Source: DASTFY01 sp963813375 (GTDB lineage Bacteria > Actinomycetota > Acidimicrobiia > Acidimicrobiales > Ilumatobacteraceae). Taken from it: 64,000 nt of DNA. The notes under the pieces are model-generated. The model saw only the letters and a program-made list of their open reading frames with translations. It was not told where the DNA came from and did not search any database. Every line of letters begins with the position of its first letter. Within the stretch, counting starts at the first letter, position 1. The stretch is taken from assembly GCA_963813375.1 (NCBI GenBank), contig CAWEYT010000010.1, forward strand, positions 186,001 to 250,000, given 5' to 3'. This document shows, in pieces, positions 46,850 to 55,697 of the stretch. Made by a program: the position numbers and the translations under genes.

Positions 46850-47859
46850 GGCGCGCTCCTGCGGAGGAGCATGGCGTCACCGAACGACAGGAAGCGGTAG
46901 CCGTCATCGAGCGCGGTGGCGTAGAGCTCGCGCCACCGCGGACCGATGAACGCGTCGATCATCATCAACAGCGTGGTCCGGGGCAGGTGGAAGTTGGTCA
47001 TCAGCAGGTCGACGACCCGCCACTCGTAGGGGCGGTGGATGAAAAGGCGGGTCCGGCCGGAGGCCTGCCCTGTGGCACCGGCCGACTCGAGCGCGCGTGC
47101 CACGGTCGTTCCGACAGCAACCACTCGCGTCGCATCGCGGCATGCCTCCAGCGTCTCCGCCGGCACCTCGTAGCGCTCGCTGTGGATGTGGTGCCGGGTG
47201 GGGTCGGCCTCGGACACCGGTTGGAACGTGTCGAGGCCCACCACCAGCTCGACGCGGGCCAGCGCGACGGAGCGGGCGGCCAGTGACTCGAGCACGGCGG
47301 TGGTCAGGTGCAGCCCGGCGGTCGGGGCTGCGGCCGAGCCGGGGCGCCGTGCGTACACCGTCTGGTAGCGGCCGGGGTCGGCCAGCGGCGCGGTGATGTA
47401 GGGCGGCAACGGCACCTGGCCGGCCGCGTCGATGGCCGCCAGCGGGTCGTCGGCGCACAGCTCGACGGTGAAGGTGTCGCCGGACTCCGTGCGGGGCCCC
47501 ATCAGCAGGACCGCGCGGCCAGCGTCGTCGACCAGCTCCTCCCCGCGTGCCAGCCGCCGCGCCGGGCGGACGAGGCACTCCCAACGCCGGTGCTGGGCGT
47601 CGAGCGCCTCCAGGAGCAGGACCTCGACGGCGCCGCCGCTGCGCCGGTGGAGCCGGAGCCGGGCCGGGATGACGCGGGAGTCGTTGACCACGACGAGATC
47701 GCCCGGTTCCAGGAGGTCGGGGAGATCCCGCACCCGGCGATGGGCCGGCGGAACGCCCGCGCCGCGGTCCACCAGCAGCCGGGCCGCGTCCCTGGGCTCG
47801 ATCGGATGCTGGGCGATGGCGGCCGGCGGGAGGTCGTAGTCGAAGTCGGCCAGCCGCAC
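46846..47859 (-). CDS. queA: S-adenosylmethionine:tRNA ribosyltransferase-isomerase
   Basis: Converts preQ1-tRNA to epoxyqueuosine-tRNA using SAM. ADFDYDLPPAAIAQHPIEPRDAARLLV opens the protein, LLEPGDLVVVNDSRVIPARL and YQTVYARRPGSAAAPTAGLHLT are family blocks, and TNFHLPRTTLLMMIDAF ends it. 337 residues. The GTG at 47857-47859 is 7 bases after a TACCCT box. The frame remains open upstream antisense to the dienelactone hydrolase, without homology. queA and tgt together indicate queuosine formation, at least to the epoxy stage. Confidence 0.95.
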   Translation of the reverse strand: MRLADFDYDLPPAAIAQHPIEPRDAARLLVDRGAGVPPAHRRVRDLPDLLEPGDLVVVNDSRVIPARLRLHRRSGGAVEVLLLEALDAQHRRWECLVRPARRLARGEELVDDAGRAVLLMGPRTESGDTFTVELCADDPLAAIDAAGQVPLPPYITAPLADPGRYQTVYARRPGSAAAPTAGLHLTTAVLESLAARSVALARVELVVGLDTFQPVSEADPTRHHIHSERYEVPAETLEACRDATRVVAVGTTVARALESAGATGQASGRTRLFIHRPYEWRVVDLLMTNFHLPRTTLLMMIDAFIGPRWRELYATALDDGYRFLSFGDAMLLRRSAP

Positions 47860-47866
47860 GCCGGCC

Positions 47867-47872
47867 AGGGTA
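47867..47872 (-). promoter_or_regulatory. -10-like box TACCCT for queA-tgt, probable leaderless start
   Basis: A TANNNT hexamer 7 bases before the queA GTG in the 66-base gap to the divergent dienelactone hydrolase. No Shine-Dalgarno lies between. Confidence 0.4.
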
Positions 47873-47925
47873 GGGCGCTCGGCCGCCTCGAAGGCCGGTC
47901 GCCGGCGCCGCGCGATGATGCGGCC

Positions 47926-48630
47926 ATGAGCACCTACCGGACCGACCAGGTCGCCGTGGACGGCGGCAGCTTCGACCTCCATGTCTGGGTTCCGGACGGC
48001 GGGGAGGGCCCGGGCCTCCTGTTGATCCAGGAGATCTTCGGGGTCGGCCCGTACATCCGGGCGGTGGCCGAACGGCTGGCGGACCTCGGGTACGTGGTGG
48101 GAGCGCCCGACATCTTCTGGCGCATCGACCGCAACTGGGAGGCGGACCACTCCGCTGCGGGTCTGGAGGCGTCGCTCGGCATGGTGCAGAAGTTCGACTT
48201 CCCGCAGGGCGTGGCCGACTGCGTCGCTTCGCTCCACCGGATCGAGGAGCTCCCCGAGGTGTCGGGCGGCGTCGGTGCCGTCGGCTTCTGCCTGGGCGGC
48301 ACGCTCGCCTATCTGACCGCGGCCGTCGGCTCGCCCGCCGGCTGCGTGAGCTACTACGGCTCGGGGGTCGCCGGCATGCTCGACCAGCTCGACAACATCG
48401 AGTGCCCCCTCCTGTTCCACTTCGGCGACGCCGACAGCTACATCCCGGGCGAGCAGGTGGAGGCCGTGGAGGCCGCGATCGCGGGCAGGGACGGCATGAG
48501 CTTGAACGTCGAGCCGGCCGGCCACGCCTTCGACAACCACGAGTCGGACATGTTCTGGAACGAGGCCGCCGCGGCGTCGGCCTGGGAGCAGACGGTCGCG
48601 TTCCTGGCCCGCCATCTGCCGACAGGCTGA
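47926..48630 (+). CDS. Dienelactone hydrolase family protein
   Basis: 234-residue alpha/beta hydrolase. LLLIQEIFGVGPYIRAVAERLADLGYVVGAPDIFWR is the DLH opening with the conserved Glu. The nucleophile is Cys in GAVGFCLGG, with Asp in FGDADSYIP and His in AGHAFDN completing the triad. Cys in place of Ser marks true DLH relatives, which open cyclic lactones in chlorocatechol pathways. Many actinobacterial members act on other esters. It sits alone, divergent from queA and convergent with the TPR gene (6 bases between stops). Confidence 0.88.
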   Translation: MSTYRTDQVAVDGGSFDLHVWVPDGGEGPGLLLIQEIFGVGPYIRAVAERLADLGYVVGAPDIFWRIDRNWEADHSAAGLEASLGMVQKFDFPQGVADCVASLHRIEELPEVSGGVGAVGFCLGGTLAYLTAAVGSPAGCVSYYGSGVAGMLDQLDNIECPLLFHFGDADSYIPGEQVEAVEAAIAGRDGMSLNVEPAGHAFDNHESDMFWNEAAAASAWEQTVAFLARHLPTG

Positions 48631-48636
48631 CGGCCC

Positions 48637-50697
48637 TCAGCGGCCCTCCCAACCGGCGGGCACACGGGTGTCTGGGAGGTAGGAGCAGTAGGTGCCCGTT
48701 CTGACGGTGCGCTGGAGATGCTGGCCGAGCTCCGGGTTGTGCTGCTGGATGCGGGCCATCGTCTGGCGGATCGCGCGCGTGACACCGGATCGGGCGCGCT
48801 CGGAGGCCGATCCAGCTCGGCGACCGCGACCACCGAGTCCGACGGCACGCGAGAGCTCGCGCAGCAGAAAGTCGCGTCGGCGTCTGCTTGTGCCTCGCGT
48901 TCGTCGTCGCCGCTCGCGCGCGCTGCTTCGACGTCGTCGTCGATCTCGGCGAGGCGTCGCCGATAGGCGGACCTGGCACTGGCATCGAGCATCTCCCCGG
49001 CGTCACCGAAGGCGAGATGCGCGCCCGCAGCGTCCCCATCGCTGGGGAGCGGGTTTCCCTGGTCCGCCGCGACCAGATCCAGGACGTGGAACTCACGACC
49101 GGGATGGGTGAGGAGCCTGGCCAGGTGGTGCATTCCCTTGCGGTCTCGCACCTGCACGGTGCGGCCCTCGAAGGTCACCGACCAGTCGTCGCCGATGCGC
49201 TGGATGGCGTTGGCCGCGTCACATCGCTTCGGTGCGGGCTCCAACGTGGTGTCCGCGGTCGCGCCCGTGGCGGGTGGCGTTCGGATCTCGTCGATGATCG
49301 CCCTCGCGGCGCTCTCTTCGAGCTCTGCCCGACGCTGGTTGCCGCCAGCTCTGCAGGCCTCGCCGAGGCCGATTCGTGCGAGTGCGGCCTCGTAGGGAGC
49401 TCCGACCTCGCTCCAGAGTCCGGCCGCTTCGGTGAACAAGCGTTCCGCCCCGCCCGCGTCGCCGAGGGCGAGTCGCAACTGCGCTCGGCTGTGCGCGGCG
49501 GATGCGATCAGCGCCTTGCTGTGGAAACGGGCCGCAATGGCAGCGAGCTCGTCGGCGGCGGCCTCAGCGCTCTCGAAGTCACCATCGGCGATGGCGATCT
49601 CGACCTGTGCCGCGAGAAGGGGCGCGCGACGGAGCTCGCTTGACGGTGGGAACTCCTTGGACGGAACCAAGGTCGGACGCTCGATCGCATCGCGTATCGA
49701 CGCCGCGGCGCCGGCGACGTCGCCCTGGGCGAGAAGCAACTGGGCCAGGCCTGGTTGCGCATCCCAGCCGGCTCGGTGTGCGGCCACGAGCGCGTTCTCG
49801 GCGCCCGTGAGGTCGCCGGTGCGCAGCCGGATCTGGCCGAGCTCGCTGAGGGGCCATCCAAGCTCGCGGCGAAGGTAGGGCCGTAGCTCTTCACACGCTC
49901 GGAGTGCCTCCACCTCGGCTTCGCGGCAGCGTCCTCGCAACCGCATGATCTCGGCCCGATGCACACGGCACCGGCCCTGCAGGCTGCCGATCGCGTTCGT
50001 GTGGCACCAGCGCTCCATCGCTTCCGTCCACTCCTCCGCCAGGTCGTATTGCGCCAGCCCCTGCAACGCGCACACCAGCTCGCAGTACACGACGCCCGTG
50101 GACAGCGGGTCGAGGTCACCGGCGACCAACGCAACCCCGGCCTCGTCGAGCAGTGCCAGACCGCGCTCGACCTCACCGTCGAGGATGGACAGCCGCGCTT
50201 GCGCGACACGTCCGATGGCTGTGGCGGCCGGGTCGCACGTCGAGCCGACCTCGATCGCTCGACGCGCCCAGCTCATTGCGGTCGAACGGTCGCCGCTCAG
50301 CATCCGCTCGTAACTGCGGACGACCGCCAACCACGCATGAGCCGGTGTGCTCTCTGCGGAGTCGAGGAGGTGCTCGGCGCGGGCCAGCCATCCACGCACG
50401 GGGGCCATCAACGCGGTGTCGAACAGCAGGTGCATCGCGACGCGAACCGCGGCTCCCGCCGCCGCGGTGGTCTCGCCGGCATCGCTCAGGGCCGCGTACG
50501 CTGCGCTCCCAGGTCTCGATGGTGACGTCGAGGTTCCCCGACGCGTAGGCCACGCCGGCCAGTACCGGCAGATCGACCGCACCGACCTGGCCGTTCGCAT
50601 CCGCCTCCTGGAACAGCTCGAACGCCTCCTGCCACGCCCCACGGGATGCGGCGTCACGTGCGCGTTCGAGGAGACCGGCTTCGGAGCCATCGCTCAT
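48637..50697 (-). CDS. Large TPR-repeat protein with a conserved C-terminal module, two frame breaks
   Basis: About 686 residues after correcting an extra A near 50509 and a lost base near 48878. The N-terminal ~460 residues are helical TPR-like repeats (WERAYAALSDAGETTAAAG, ERGLALLDEAGVALVAGDLD, LAAQVEIAIADGDFESAEAAADELAAIAARF). The C-terminus has VTFEGRTVQVRDRKGMHHLARLLTHPGREFHVLDLV, then DASARSAYRRRLAEIDDDVEAARA and a final QHNPELGQHLQRTVRTGTYCSYLPD block. The C-terminal module recurs at the ends of actinobacterial TPR or ATPase-type regulators; function not known to me. No AAA, LuxR or HTH domain is visible. It faces the alpha/beta hydrolase gene across a 14-base palindrome. Confidence 0.75.
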
Positions 50698-50719
50698 CGC
50701 GCCCTCCGATCGCTCGACG

Positions 50720-50733
50720 GTTACCGCGGTAAC
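50720..50733. promoter_or_regulatory. Perfect 14-base palindrome GTTACCGCGGTAAC between divergent genes
   Basis: It sits 22 bases upstream of the TPR protein ATG and 64 bases upstream of the hydrolase ATG, where an operator controlling both promoters would be expected. Its AT-rich arms stand out in this GC-rich sequence. The protein that binds it is unknown; no TetR or GntR regulator is encoded nearby. Confidence 0.55.
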
Positions 50734-50797
50734 AGTCTCGCTCACGCCCCTCGGGTGGGGAACCAAAGCCCCAGAGGAACGATCCCGAGGAGGAATC

Positions 50798-51616
50798 ATG
50801 CACTACGCGAACGTCAACGGTGTCGAGTTGGAATATGAGATGCACGGATCCGGCGAACCGGTCCTGCTGATCAGCCCCGTCCTCGCCGACGGGTTCGCGC
50901 CGCTCGTCGCCGAACAGGCGCTCAGCGACCGCTACCAACTGGTCCAGTACCACAAGCGGGGCTGGTCCGGCAGCACCCACACCTCGGCGCCGGTGAGCGT
51001 GGCCGACCACGCGGCCGATGCCGCCGCGCTGCTCGACCATCTCGACATCGCTCGCGCCCACGTCATCGGCCACTCCAGCGGCGCCGCCGTCGCCGCCCAA
51101 CTGGCCATCGACGACCCCCGCCGGGTCGCCACTCTGGCACTGCTCGAGCTGTCGATCTTCACGGTGCCCAGCGGTGGTGCCTTCCTCGACGCGGCGAGCC
51201 CGGTGTTCGATGCCTACGCCAGCGGCAACCACGAAGGCGCCGTAGCCATGTTCCTGAGCGCCGTCAGCGGCCTCGACTGGCCAGCGTGCCGAGCGCTCCT
51301 CGACGAGCGCATCCCCAGTGCGTTCACCCAAGCGGTCAAGGACGCCGACACCTTCTTCGGCGTGGAGCTACCCAGCCTCACCCAGTGGGTCTTCGACGCC
51401 GACGACGCAGCCAAGATCGGCCAACCCGTACTCTCCGTACTGGGCAGCGATACCGCTCTCCTCTGGGTGGAGGTCGCCGAGTTCCTCCGGAACACGTTGC
51501 CCGACGTCGAGGAACGCACCATCGCCGGTGTCGGCCATCTGCTGCACATCCAGCAGCCGCAGCCAGTGGCCGACGAGATCGCCGACTTCCTGGGGCGCCA
51601 CCCGCTCACGGCCTGA
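50798..51616 (+). CDS. Alpha/beta hydrolase
   Basis: 272-residue hydrolase of the epoxide hydrolase/haloalkane-type subgroup. VNGVELEYEMHGSGEPVLLISPVLADGF opens it, QLVQYHKRGWSGST has the oxyanion-side GWSGS block, the nucleophile Ser is in VIGHSSGAAVAAQLA, and the catalytic His in AGVGHLLHIQQPQPV. A strong Shine-Dalgarno (GAGGAGG) precedes the ATG. Substrate unknown. Adjacent to, and probably co-regulated with, the divergent TPR protein. Confidence 0.85.
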   Translation: MHYANVNGVELEYEMHGSGEPVLLISPVLADGFAPLVAEQALSDRYQLVQYHKRGWSGSTHTSAPVSVADHAADAAALLDHLDIARAHVIGHSSGAAVAAQLAIDDPRRVATLALLELSIFTVPSGGAFLDAASPVFDAYASGNHEGAVAMFLSAVSGLDWPACRALLDERIPSAFTQAVKDADTFFGVELPSLTQWVFDADDAAKIGQPVLSVLGSDTALLWVEVAEFLRNTLPDVEERTIAGVGHLLHIQQPQPVADEIADFLGRHPLTA

Positions 51617-51676
51617 ATCTGAGAGGTCGCCGGCCGCGAGGCCGACTCGGCCTTGAACCGTCGCGACGGGACAGCG

Positions 51677-52744
51677 TCAGGCAGGGTCGACCGGGTCGAA
51701 CAGACCGGCGGGCTCGGTTGGTCGACCGGGGAAGGCAAGCGGTGGGGCGAGCCCCAGGTGCTCCCACGCCGCCGCGGTGGCCAGGCGGCCGCGGGGCGTG
51801 CGCACCAGGAGCCCCTGCTGGATCAGGAAGGGCTCGTAGACGTCCTCGACCGTCTCGGTCTGCTCGCTGACGCTGATGGCCAAGGTCGAGAGCCCGACGG
51901 GGCCGCCGCCGAACTGGGCGCACAACGCCGAGAGGATGGCCCGGTCCACCTTGTCCAGGCCCCGCTCGTCCACCCCGAACAGCGCCAGACCGTCTCGGGC
52001 CGTCTGCACGTCGATCAGCCCGCTGGCCCTGACCTCGGCGAAGTCCCTCACGCGGCGCAGCAACCGGTTGGCGATCCGGGGCGTGCCCCGGCTGCGACGG
52101 GCGATCTCCCAGGCGCCGGGCGGCTCAATGGGGACGTCCAGGATGCGGGCCGCCCGCGTGATGATGGCCTCGAGCTCCTCGGGCACGTAGTAGTCGAGCC
52201 GGGCCACCAGCCCGAACCGGTCCCGCAAGGGCCCGGTGAGCAGCCCGGTGCGGGTCGTGGCGCCCACGAGCGTGAACCGGGGCAGGCTGAGGCGGATCGA
52301 CGACGCCGCGGGCCCCTTGCCGACCACGATGTCGATCTGGAAGTCCTCCATCGCCGGGTAGAGGATCTCCTCGACGGCCCGGGACAGCCGGTGGATCTCG
52401 TCGATGAACAGGACGTCGCCGTCCTCCAACTTCGTGAGGATCGCCGCCAGATCGCCGGCCCGCTCGAGCGCGGGGCCCGACGTGATGTGGAGCCGCACTC
52501 CCATCTCGACCGCGACGATGCCCGAGAGCGAGGTCTTGCCCACGCCCGGCGGACCGGCGAAGAGGAGGTGGTCGGCCGCCTGCCCCCGCCGGCGGGCGGC
52601 CTCGAGGACCACCGACAGATGCTCCTTCAGCTCCCGCTGGCCGACGAACTCCTCCAGCCGGCGAGGGCGGAGGCTGGCGTCCTCGGCCACCTCGCGCTCG
52701 TCGGCCGGGGCCGGGTCGAGGAACTCGTCACGCACGGCCGGCAC
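51677..52744 (-). CDS. ruvB: Holliday junction branch migration ATPase RuvB
   Basis: Hexameric motor driven on RuvA-bound junctions. LRPRRLEEFVGQRELKEHLSVVLEAA opens it, LFAGPPGVGKTSLSGIVA is Walker A, GDVLFIDEIHRLSRAVEEILYPAMED Walker B, and LVGATTRTGLLTGPLRDRFG sensor 1 with the Arg finger. The C-terminal winged helix ends GLLVRTPRGRLATAAAWEHLG. 355 residues, GTG start 17 bases inside ruvA. Confidence 0.97.
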   Translation of the reverse strand: MPAVRDEFLDPAPADEREVAEDASLRPRRLEEFVGQRELKEHLSVVLEAARRRGQAADHLLFAGPPGVGKTSLSGIVAVEMGVRLHITSGPALERAGDLAAILTKLEDGDVLFIDEIHRLSRAVEEILYPAMEDFQIDIVVGKGPAASSIRLSLPRFTLVGATTRTGLLTGPLRDRFGLVARLDYYVPEELEAIITRAARILDVPIEPPGAWEIARRSRGTPRIANRLLRRVRDFAEVRASGLIDVQTARDGLALFGVDERGLDKVDRAILSALCAQFGGGPVGLSTLAISVSEQTETVEDVYEPFLIQQGLLVRTPRGRLATAAAWEHLGLAPPLAFPGRPTEPAGLFDPVDPA

Positions 52745-53318
52745 CGAGCACCTTCAGCGAGTCCCGCAGGAGCTCCTCCGCGTGGTCCGACGGACCGACC
52801 TCGCGCAGGGCGTCGCGGATCTCGTCGGCGCCGTAGCCCAGACCGGCCAGCGCCTCGCGGACGTGCGCCACCGCAGATGAACCGCCGTCGAACGGGGACG
52901 ACGCGTCGAGCACAGGGACGGCCAGACGGTTGCGCAGCTCGACGAGCAGCCGCTCCGCCGTCTTGCGGCCCACGCCCGGGACCAGGCACAGCGAGGCCAG
53001 ATCCGCGGACGCGACGATGTCGACCAGAGCGCCCGGCGTGTGGGTCGCGAGGATGGCCAGGGCCAGCGCTGGACCGACGCCGTGGGTGGCGATGAGCACC
53101 TCGAACGCCGCCCGCTCGTCGCGGTCGAGGAAGCCGTAGAGGGTCTGCGCGTCCTCCCGGATGTGGTGGTGCACGTGGAGGAAGGCGGAGGTCGTCGGTT
53201 CGAGCTCCGCGAGCGTCCGGGGCGTGACGGTCACGAGGTACCCGACGCCGCCCACCTCGAGCAGCACCTGCCCGTCGGCCGCCCGCTCGAGCACCGTCCC
53301 GCGCAGCGATCCGATCAC
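52728..53318 (-). CDS. ruvA: Holliday junction DNA-binding subunit RuvA
   Basis: Tetrameric junction binder. IGSLRGTVLERAADGQVLLEVGGVGYLVTVTP is the OB-fold domain, ATHGVGPALALAIL and LVPGVGRKTAERLLVELRNRL are the paired HhH motifs, and EALAGLGYGADEIRDALREV the C-terminal RuvB-binding domain. The GTG at 53316-53318 fits; it overlaps the ruvC stop by 4 bases. 196 residues. Confidence 0.96.
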   Translation of the reverse strand: MIGSLRGTVLERAADGQVLLEVGGVGYLVTVTPRTLAELEPTTSAFLHVHHHIREDAQTLYGFLDRDERAAFEVLIATHGVGPALALAILATHTPGALVDIVASADLASLCLVPGVGRKTAERLLVELRNRLAVPVLDASSPFDGGSSAVAHVREALAGLGYGADEIRDALREVGPSDHAEELLRDSLKVLGAGRA

Positions 53319-53848
53319 CGCCCACCTCCTGCCCTCGCCACGACCCCTCCGGTCGCGGCTGCCACGCGTGCCCGCAGCGGCGCCATGGCCAGGTGACACA
53401 GGGCGAGCGCGGCGGCGTCAGCGGCGTCGGCCGGTCTCGGTGGCGAGGCCAGCTCGAGGCGCACCTGGACCATGCGCTGCACCTGAGCCTTGTCGGCGTT
53501 GCCCCAGCCGGCCACGGCCTCCTTGACCTGGTTCGGCGTGTACTGCACGACCTCGCAGCCCGCCGCAGCAGCCTCGGCCAGGGCCAGACCGCTGGCCTGC
53601 CCGACGCTCATGGCGGTGCGCACGTTGACCTGGAAGAAGACGTGCTCGACGGCCACGACGTCCGGCCGGAACTCGGCGAGGAGCGAGGCCAGCTCGGCGC
53701 GCAGCTCGGCCAGGCGCTGCGGCAGCGGATCGGACGGCGCGGTGCGGACGACCCCCAGCGCCAGCGCACGAGCGGACCCGGGCCGGCTCGACTCGACCGC
53801 GGCGTAGCCGCACCGGGTGAGGCCCGGATCGATGCCGACGATCAGCAC
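53315..53848 (-). CDS. ruvC: Crossover junction endonuclease RuvC
   Basis: Dimeric resolvase. VGIDPGLTRCGYAAVE carries the first catalytic Asp, VVAVEHVFFQVNVRTAMSVGQASG the Glu, and the C-terminal DAADAAALALCH the DxxD acidic pair. 177 residues, GTG start. First gene of ruvCAB. The 128 bases upstream show no clear promoter. Confidence 0.96.
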   Translation of the reverse strand: MLIVGIDPGLTRCGYAAVESSRPGSARALALGVVRTAPSDPLPQRLAELRAELASLLAEFRPDVVAVEHVFFQVNVRTAMSVGQASGLALAEAAAAGCEVVQYTPNQVKEAVAGWGNADKAQVQRMVQVRLELASPPRPADAADAAALALCHLAMAPLRARVAAATGGVVARAGGGR

Positions 53849-53976
53849 GGTGCAAACCCGCCCGCGAAGGGAGCCATCCCGCGAGCCGTCGAAGGTGGGC
53901 GACCAGCGTCGAACACAGGTTCGGACCTTAGTCCGGAGCCTTCTGTTCCCGAGGGATGCTCGGCAGGAGCGGTGGG

Positions 53977-54723
53977 TCAGCTCCCGCAGTCCAGCGGCAC
54001 CTGGCCGTCACCGGTGATGACCACGACACCCTCGCCGGCCACGACGGCGTGCGCACCGCTCAGGCCGAGCGGCGCCAGGTCCAGCCGCCACCGCACATCG
54101 GCACCGCTGGCATGGACGAGGTACGAGCCCCGGATCACGTAGTCCGCCGGCGGCTGCTGGGACTGCGCCGCCGACCGCCGCTCGAGGGCCAGCATCGCGC
54201 CCTTGTCCAGGCCGAGCGTGAGACGGCGGGTCACCCGCTCGCACGGCTCGTCCTCGCCACCGACGGTCAGGACGGTCACCCGATCGTCCGAGATGGCCGG
54301 CGTGCGCACGCTCCATCCGGTTGTCTCGACCCGCCACCGGACGTCCCCCGTCCGAGCGTCCACGGCCACGACCACGGCGTGGCGGCCTTCGGGCGCCCAT
54401 CGGCGGACGACCGCCGGCACGGCCAGCAGCAGGCCCACCGCGACCAGCGCCCACGCCACACCGCCGGCCTTGCCGCCGGCGGTGGGCCGGCGCACCACGG
54501 CCAGGACCGACAGCACGAGCGCCAGCACGGCGAGCACCATCCCGATCAGCGCGAGCAGCTCCCAGAGGCGCGGGCTGGGCGGCGACCACCCCATGGCGGC
54601 CTGCCGGTACCACCAGATCGTGCCGCCGGCCGCGAGCGCGGCGAGGACCGCTCCGGCCAGGAGGCCGGAAGCCAGCCGGGTGAGGTTGTCGTCCCCGTTG
54701 ACGCCCTGTCCGCGTGCGCCCAC
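53977..54723 (-). CDS. Membrane protein with PQQ-like repeat remnant, unknown function
   Basis: 248 residues. Three hydrophobic segments (ASGLLAGAVLAALAAGGTIW, LLALIGMVLAVLALVLSVLAVV, GVAWALVAVGLLLAVPAVV) are followed by an extracytoplasmic part with HAVVVAVDARTGDVRWRVETTGW and later VHASGADVRWRLDLAPLG. The DxxTGxxxWR pattern recalls PQQ/beta-propeller blades of the BamB type, though only one or two blades fit. I do not recognise a family. It lies alone between ruvC and the sigma factor. Confidence 0.6.
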   Translation of the reverse strand: MGARGQGVNGDDNLTRLASGLLAGAVLAALAAGGTIWWYRQAAMGWSPPSPRLWELLALIGMVLAVLALVLSVLAVVRRPTAGGKAGGVAWALVAVGLLLAVPAVVRRWAPEGRHAVVVAVDARTGDVRWRVETTGWSVRTPAISDDRVTVLTVGGEDEPCERVTRRLTLGLDKGAMLALERRSAAQSQQPPADYVIRGSYLVHASGADVRWRLDLAPLGLSGAHAVVAGEGVVVITGDGQVPLDCGS

Positions 54724-54779
54724 CGGGCGCAGAGGGTACTTCGGCCCCGTACCTGTTCACCAGCGGTGCCAGCCGGCGG

Positions 54780-55697
54780 TCAGGCCAGCTCGACGGGATG
54801 GGCCAGGGCGGTCAGCTTCGAGGGGTTGCTGACGACCGAGATCCGCGTGATGCGACCGTCGACGACGTCGAAGGCCTGGGTGAAGAACGGCACCCCGCCG
54901 GCCCGGACGACGAAGCCAGGCGTCCCGTTGATCCGGCACGGCTCCGATGAGATCGCCGACGGCAGGCGCTTGGCGATGTTGATGATGAAACGACCGACCC
55001 GGTCCGAACCGACGACCGGCCGGCGCGCGGCATGCGTGTCCGGACCGCCGTCGCTGACGAGCACCACGTCCGGTGACAGGAGTCGGAGCACCGTCCGCTG
55101 GTCCCCCTGGAGCGCCGCGCTGATGAACGCCGCGGCGACGGCCAGCGCGTCGGGGTCGGGTTTCGCGGGATGAGGGTCCGTCTCCCTGAGCTTGCGGCGC
55201 GCCCGGGACGCCACCTGACGGCAGGCCGGAGATGACTTGCCCAGGATCGTCGCGATCTCCTCGAAGGGCTGGTCGAACACGTCCGCCAGCAACACGACCA
55301 GGCGCTCGGTCGGCGTGAGCTGTTCGAGCAGGAGCAGGAAGGCGGTCGTCAGCGAGTCGCTGAGCTCGGCATGGTGTGCCGGGTCGGCGTCTTCAGGAGC
55401 GGTCAGGATCGGCTCGGGCAGCCATGGGCCGACGTACTCGGTGCGCTCACGCTGGCGCGCCCGCAGGCGGTCCAGCCCGATCCGGCTGGTCACGGTGGTG
55501 AGCCACGCGGCCGGCTCCTCGATGGCGTCCCGGTCCGCGCGCTGCCAGCGAAGCCACGTCTCCTGCACGACGTCCTCGGCGTCGCTGACCGACCCGAGCA
55601 GGCGGTAGGCCAGCCCCACCAGGCGCTTGCGCTCCGCCTCGAAGCGAGCCAGATCGTCGTCGGCGTCCGTGTCGCGGTCGCCGGTGCGGGTCGTCAT
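54780..55697 (-). CDS. sigJ: ECF41-family (SigJ-like) RNA polymerase sigma factor
   Basis: 305 residues. Region 2 is RLVGLAYRLLGSVSDAEDVVQETWLRWQ, and region 4 LTPTERLVVLLADVFDQPFEEIATILGKSSPACRQVASRARRKL. The linker WLPEP and the C-terminal SnoaL/NTF2-like extension with DGGP and NPSKL are the ECF41 hallmarks (family consensus WLPEP, DGGGR, NPDKL). That extension controls activity in place of an anti-sigma factor. The ATG overlaps the oxidoreductase stop by 4 bases, and an ECF41-type promoter precedes the operon. Confidence 0.92.
   Translation of the reverse strand: MTTRTGDRDTDADDDLARFEAERKRLVGLAYRLLGSVSDAEDVVQETWLRWQRADRDAIEEPAAWLTTVTSRIGLDRLRARQRERTEYVGPWLPEPILTAPEDADPAHHAELSDSLTTAFLLLLEQLTPTERLVVLLADVFDQPFEEIATILGKSSPACRQVASRARRKLRETDPHPAKPDPDALAVAAAFISAALQGDQRTVLRLLSPDVVLVSDGGPDTHAARRPVVGSDRVGRFIINIAKRLPSAISSEPCRINGTPGFVVRAGGVPFFTQAFDVVDGRITRISVVSNPSKLTALAHPVELA

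Noticed and set aside
46904..49096. A 730-codon minus-strand open frame spanning queA and the dienelactone hydrolase
   Set aside because: Only an out-of-frame reading of queA on the right part and antisense of the hydrolase on the left; Arg/Pro/Ser-rich with no motif.
50173..50799. Upstream extension of the TPR protein to an ATG at 50799
   Set aside because: It would cover the palindrome and the opposing hydrolase start. The ATG at 50697 begins the helical region and leaves a proper divergent promoter gap.
53849..53976. A possible small gene or RNA upstream of ruvC
   Set aside because: No start with Shine-Dalgarno and no stable hairpin; only weak inverted bases.
54008..54760. A 250-codon Gly/Arg/Ala-rich frame overlapping the PQQ-like membrane protein
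   Set aside because: Out-of-frame shadow of the neighbouring gene, which has clear hydrophobic segments and a repeat motif.
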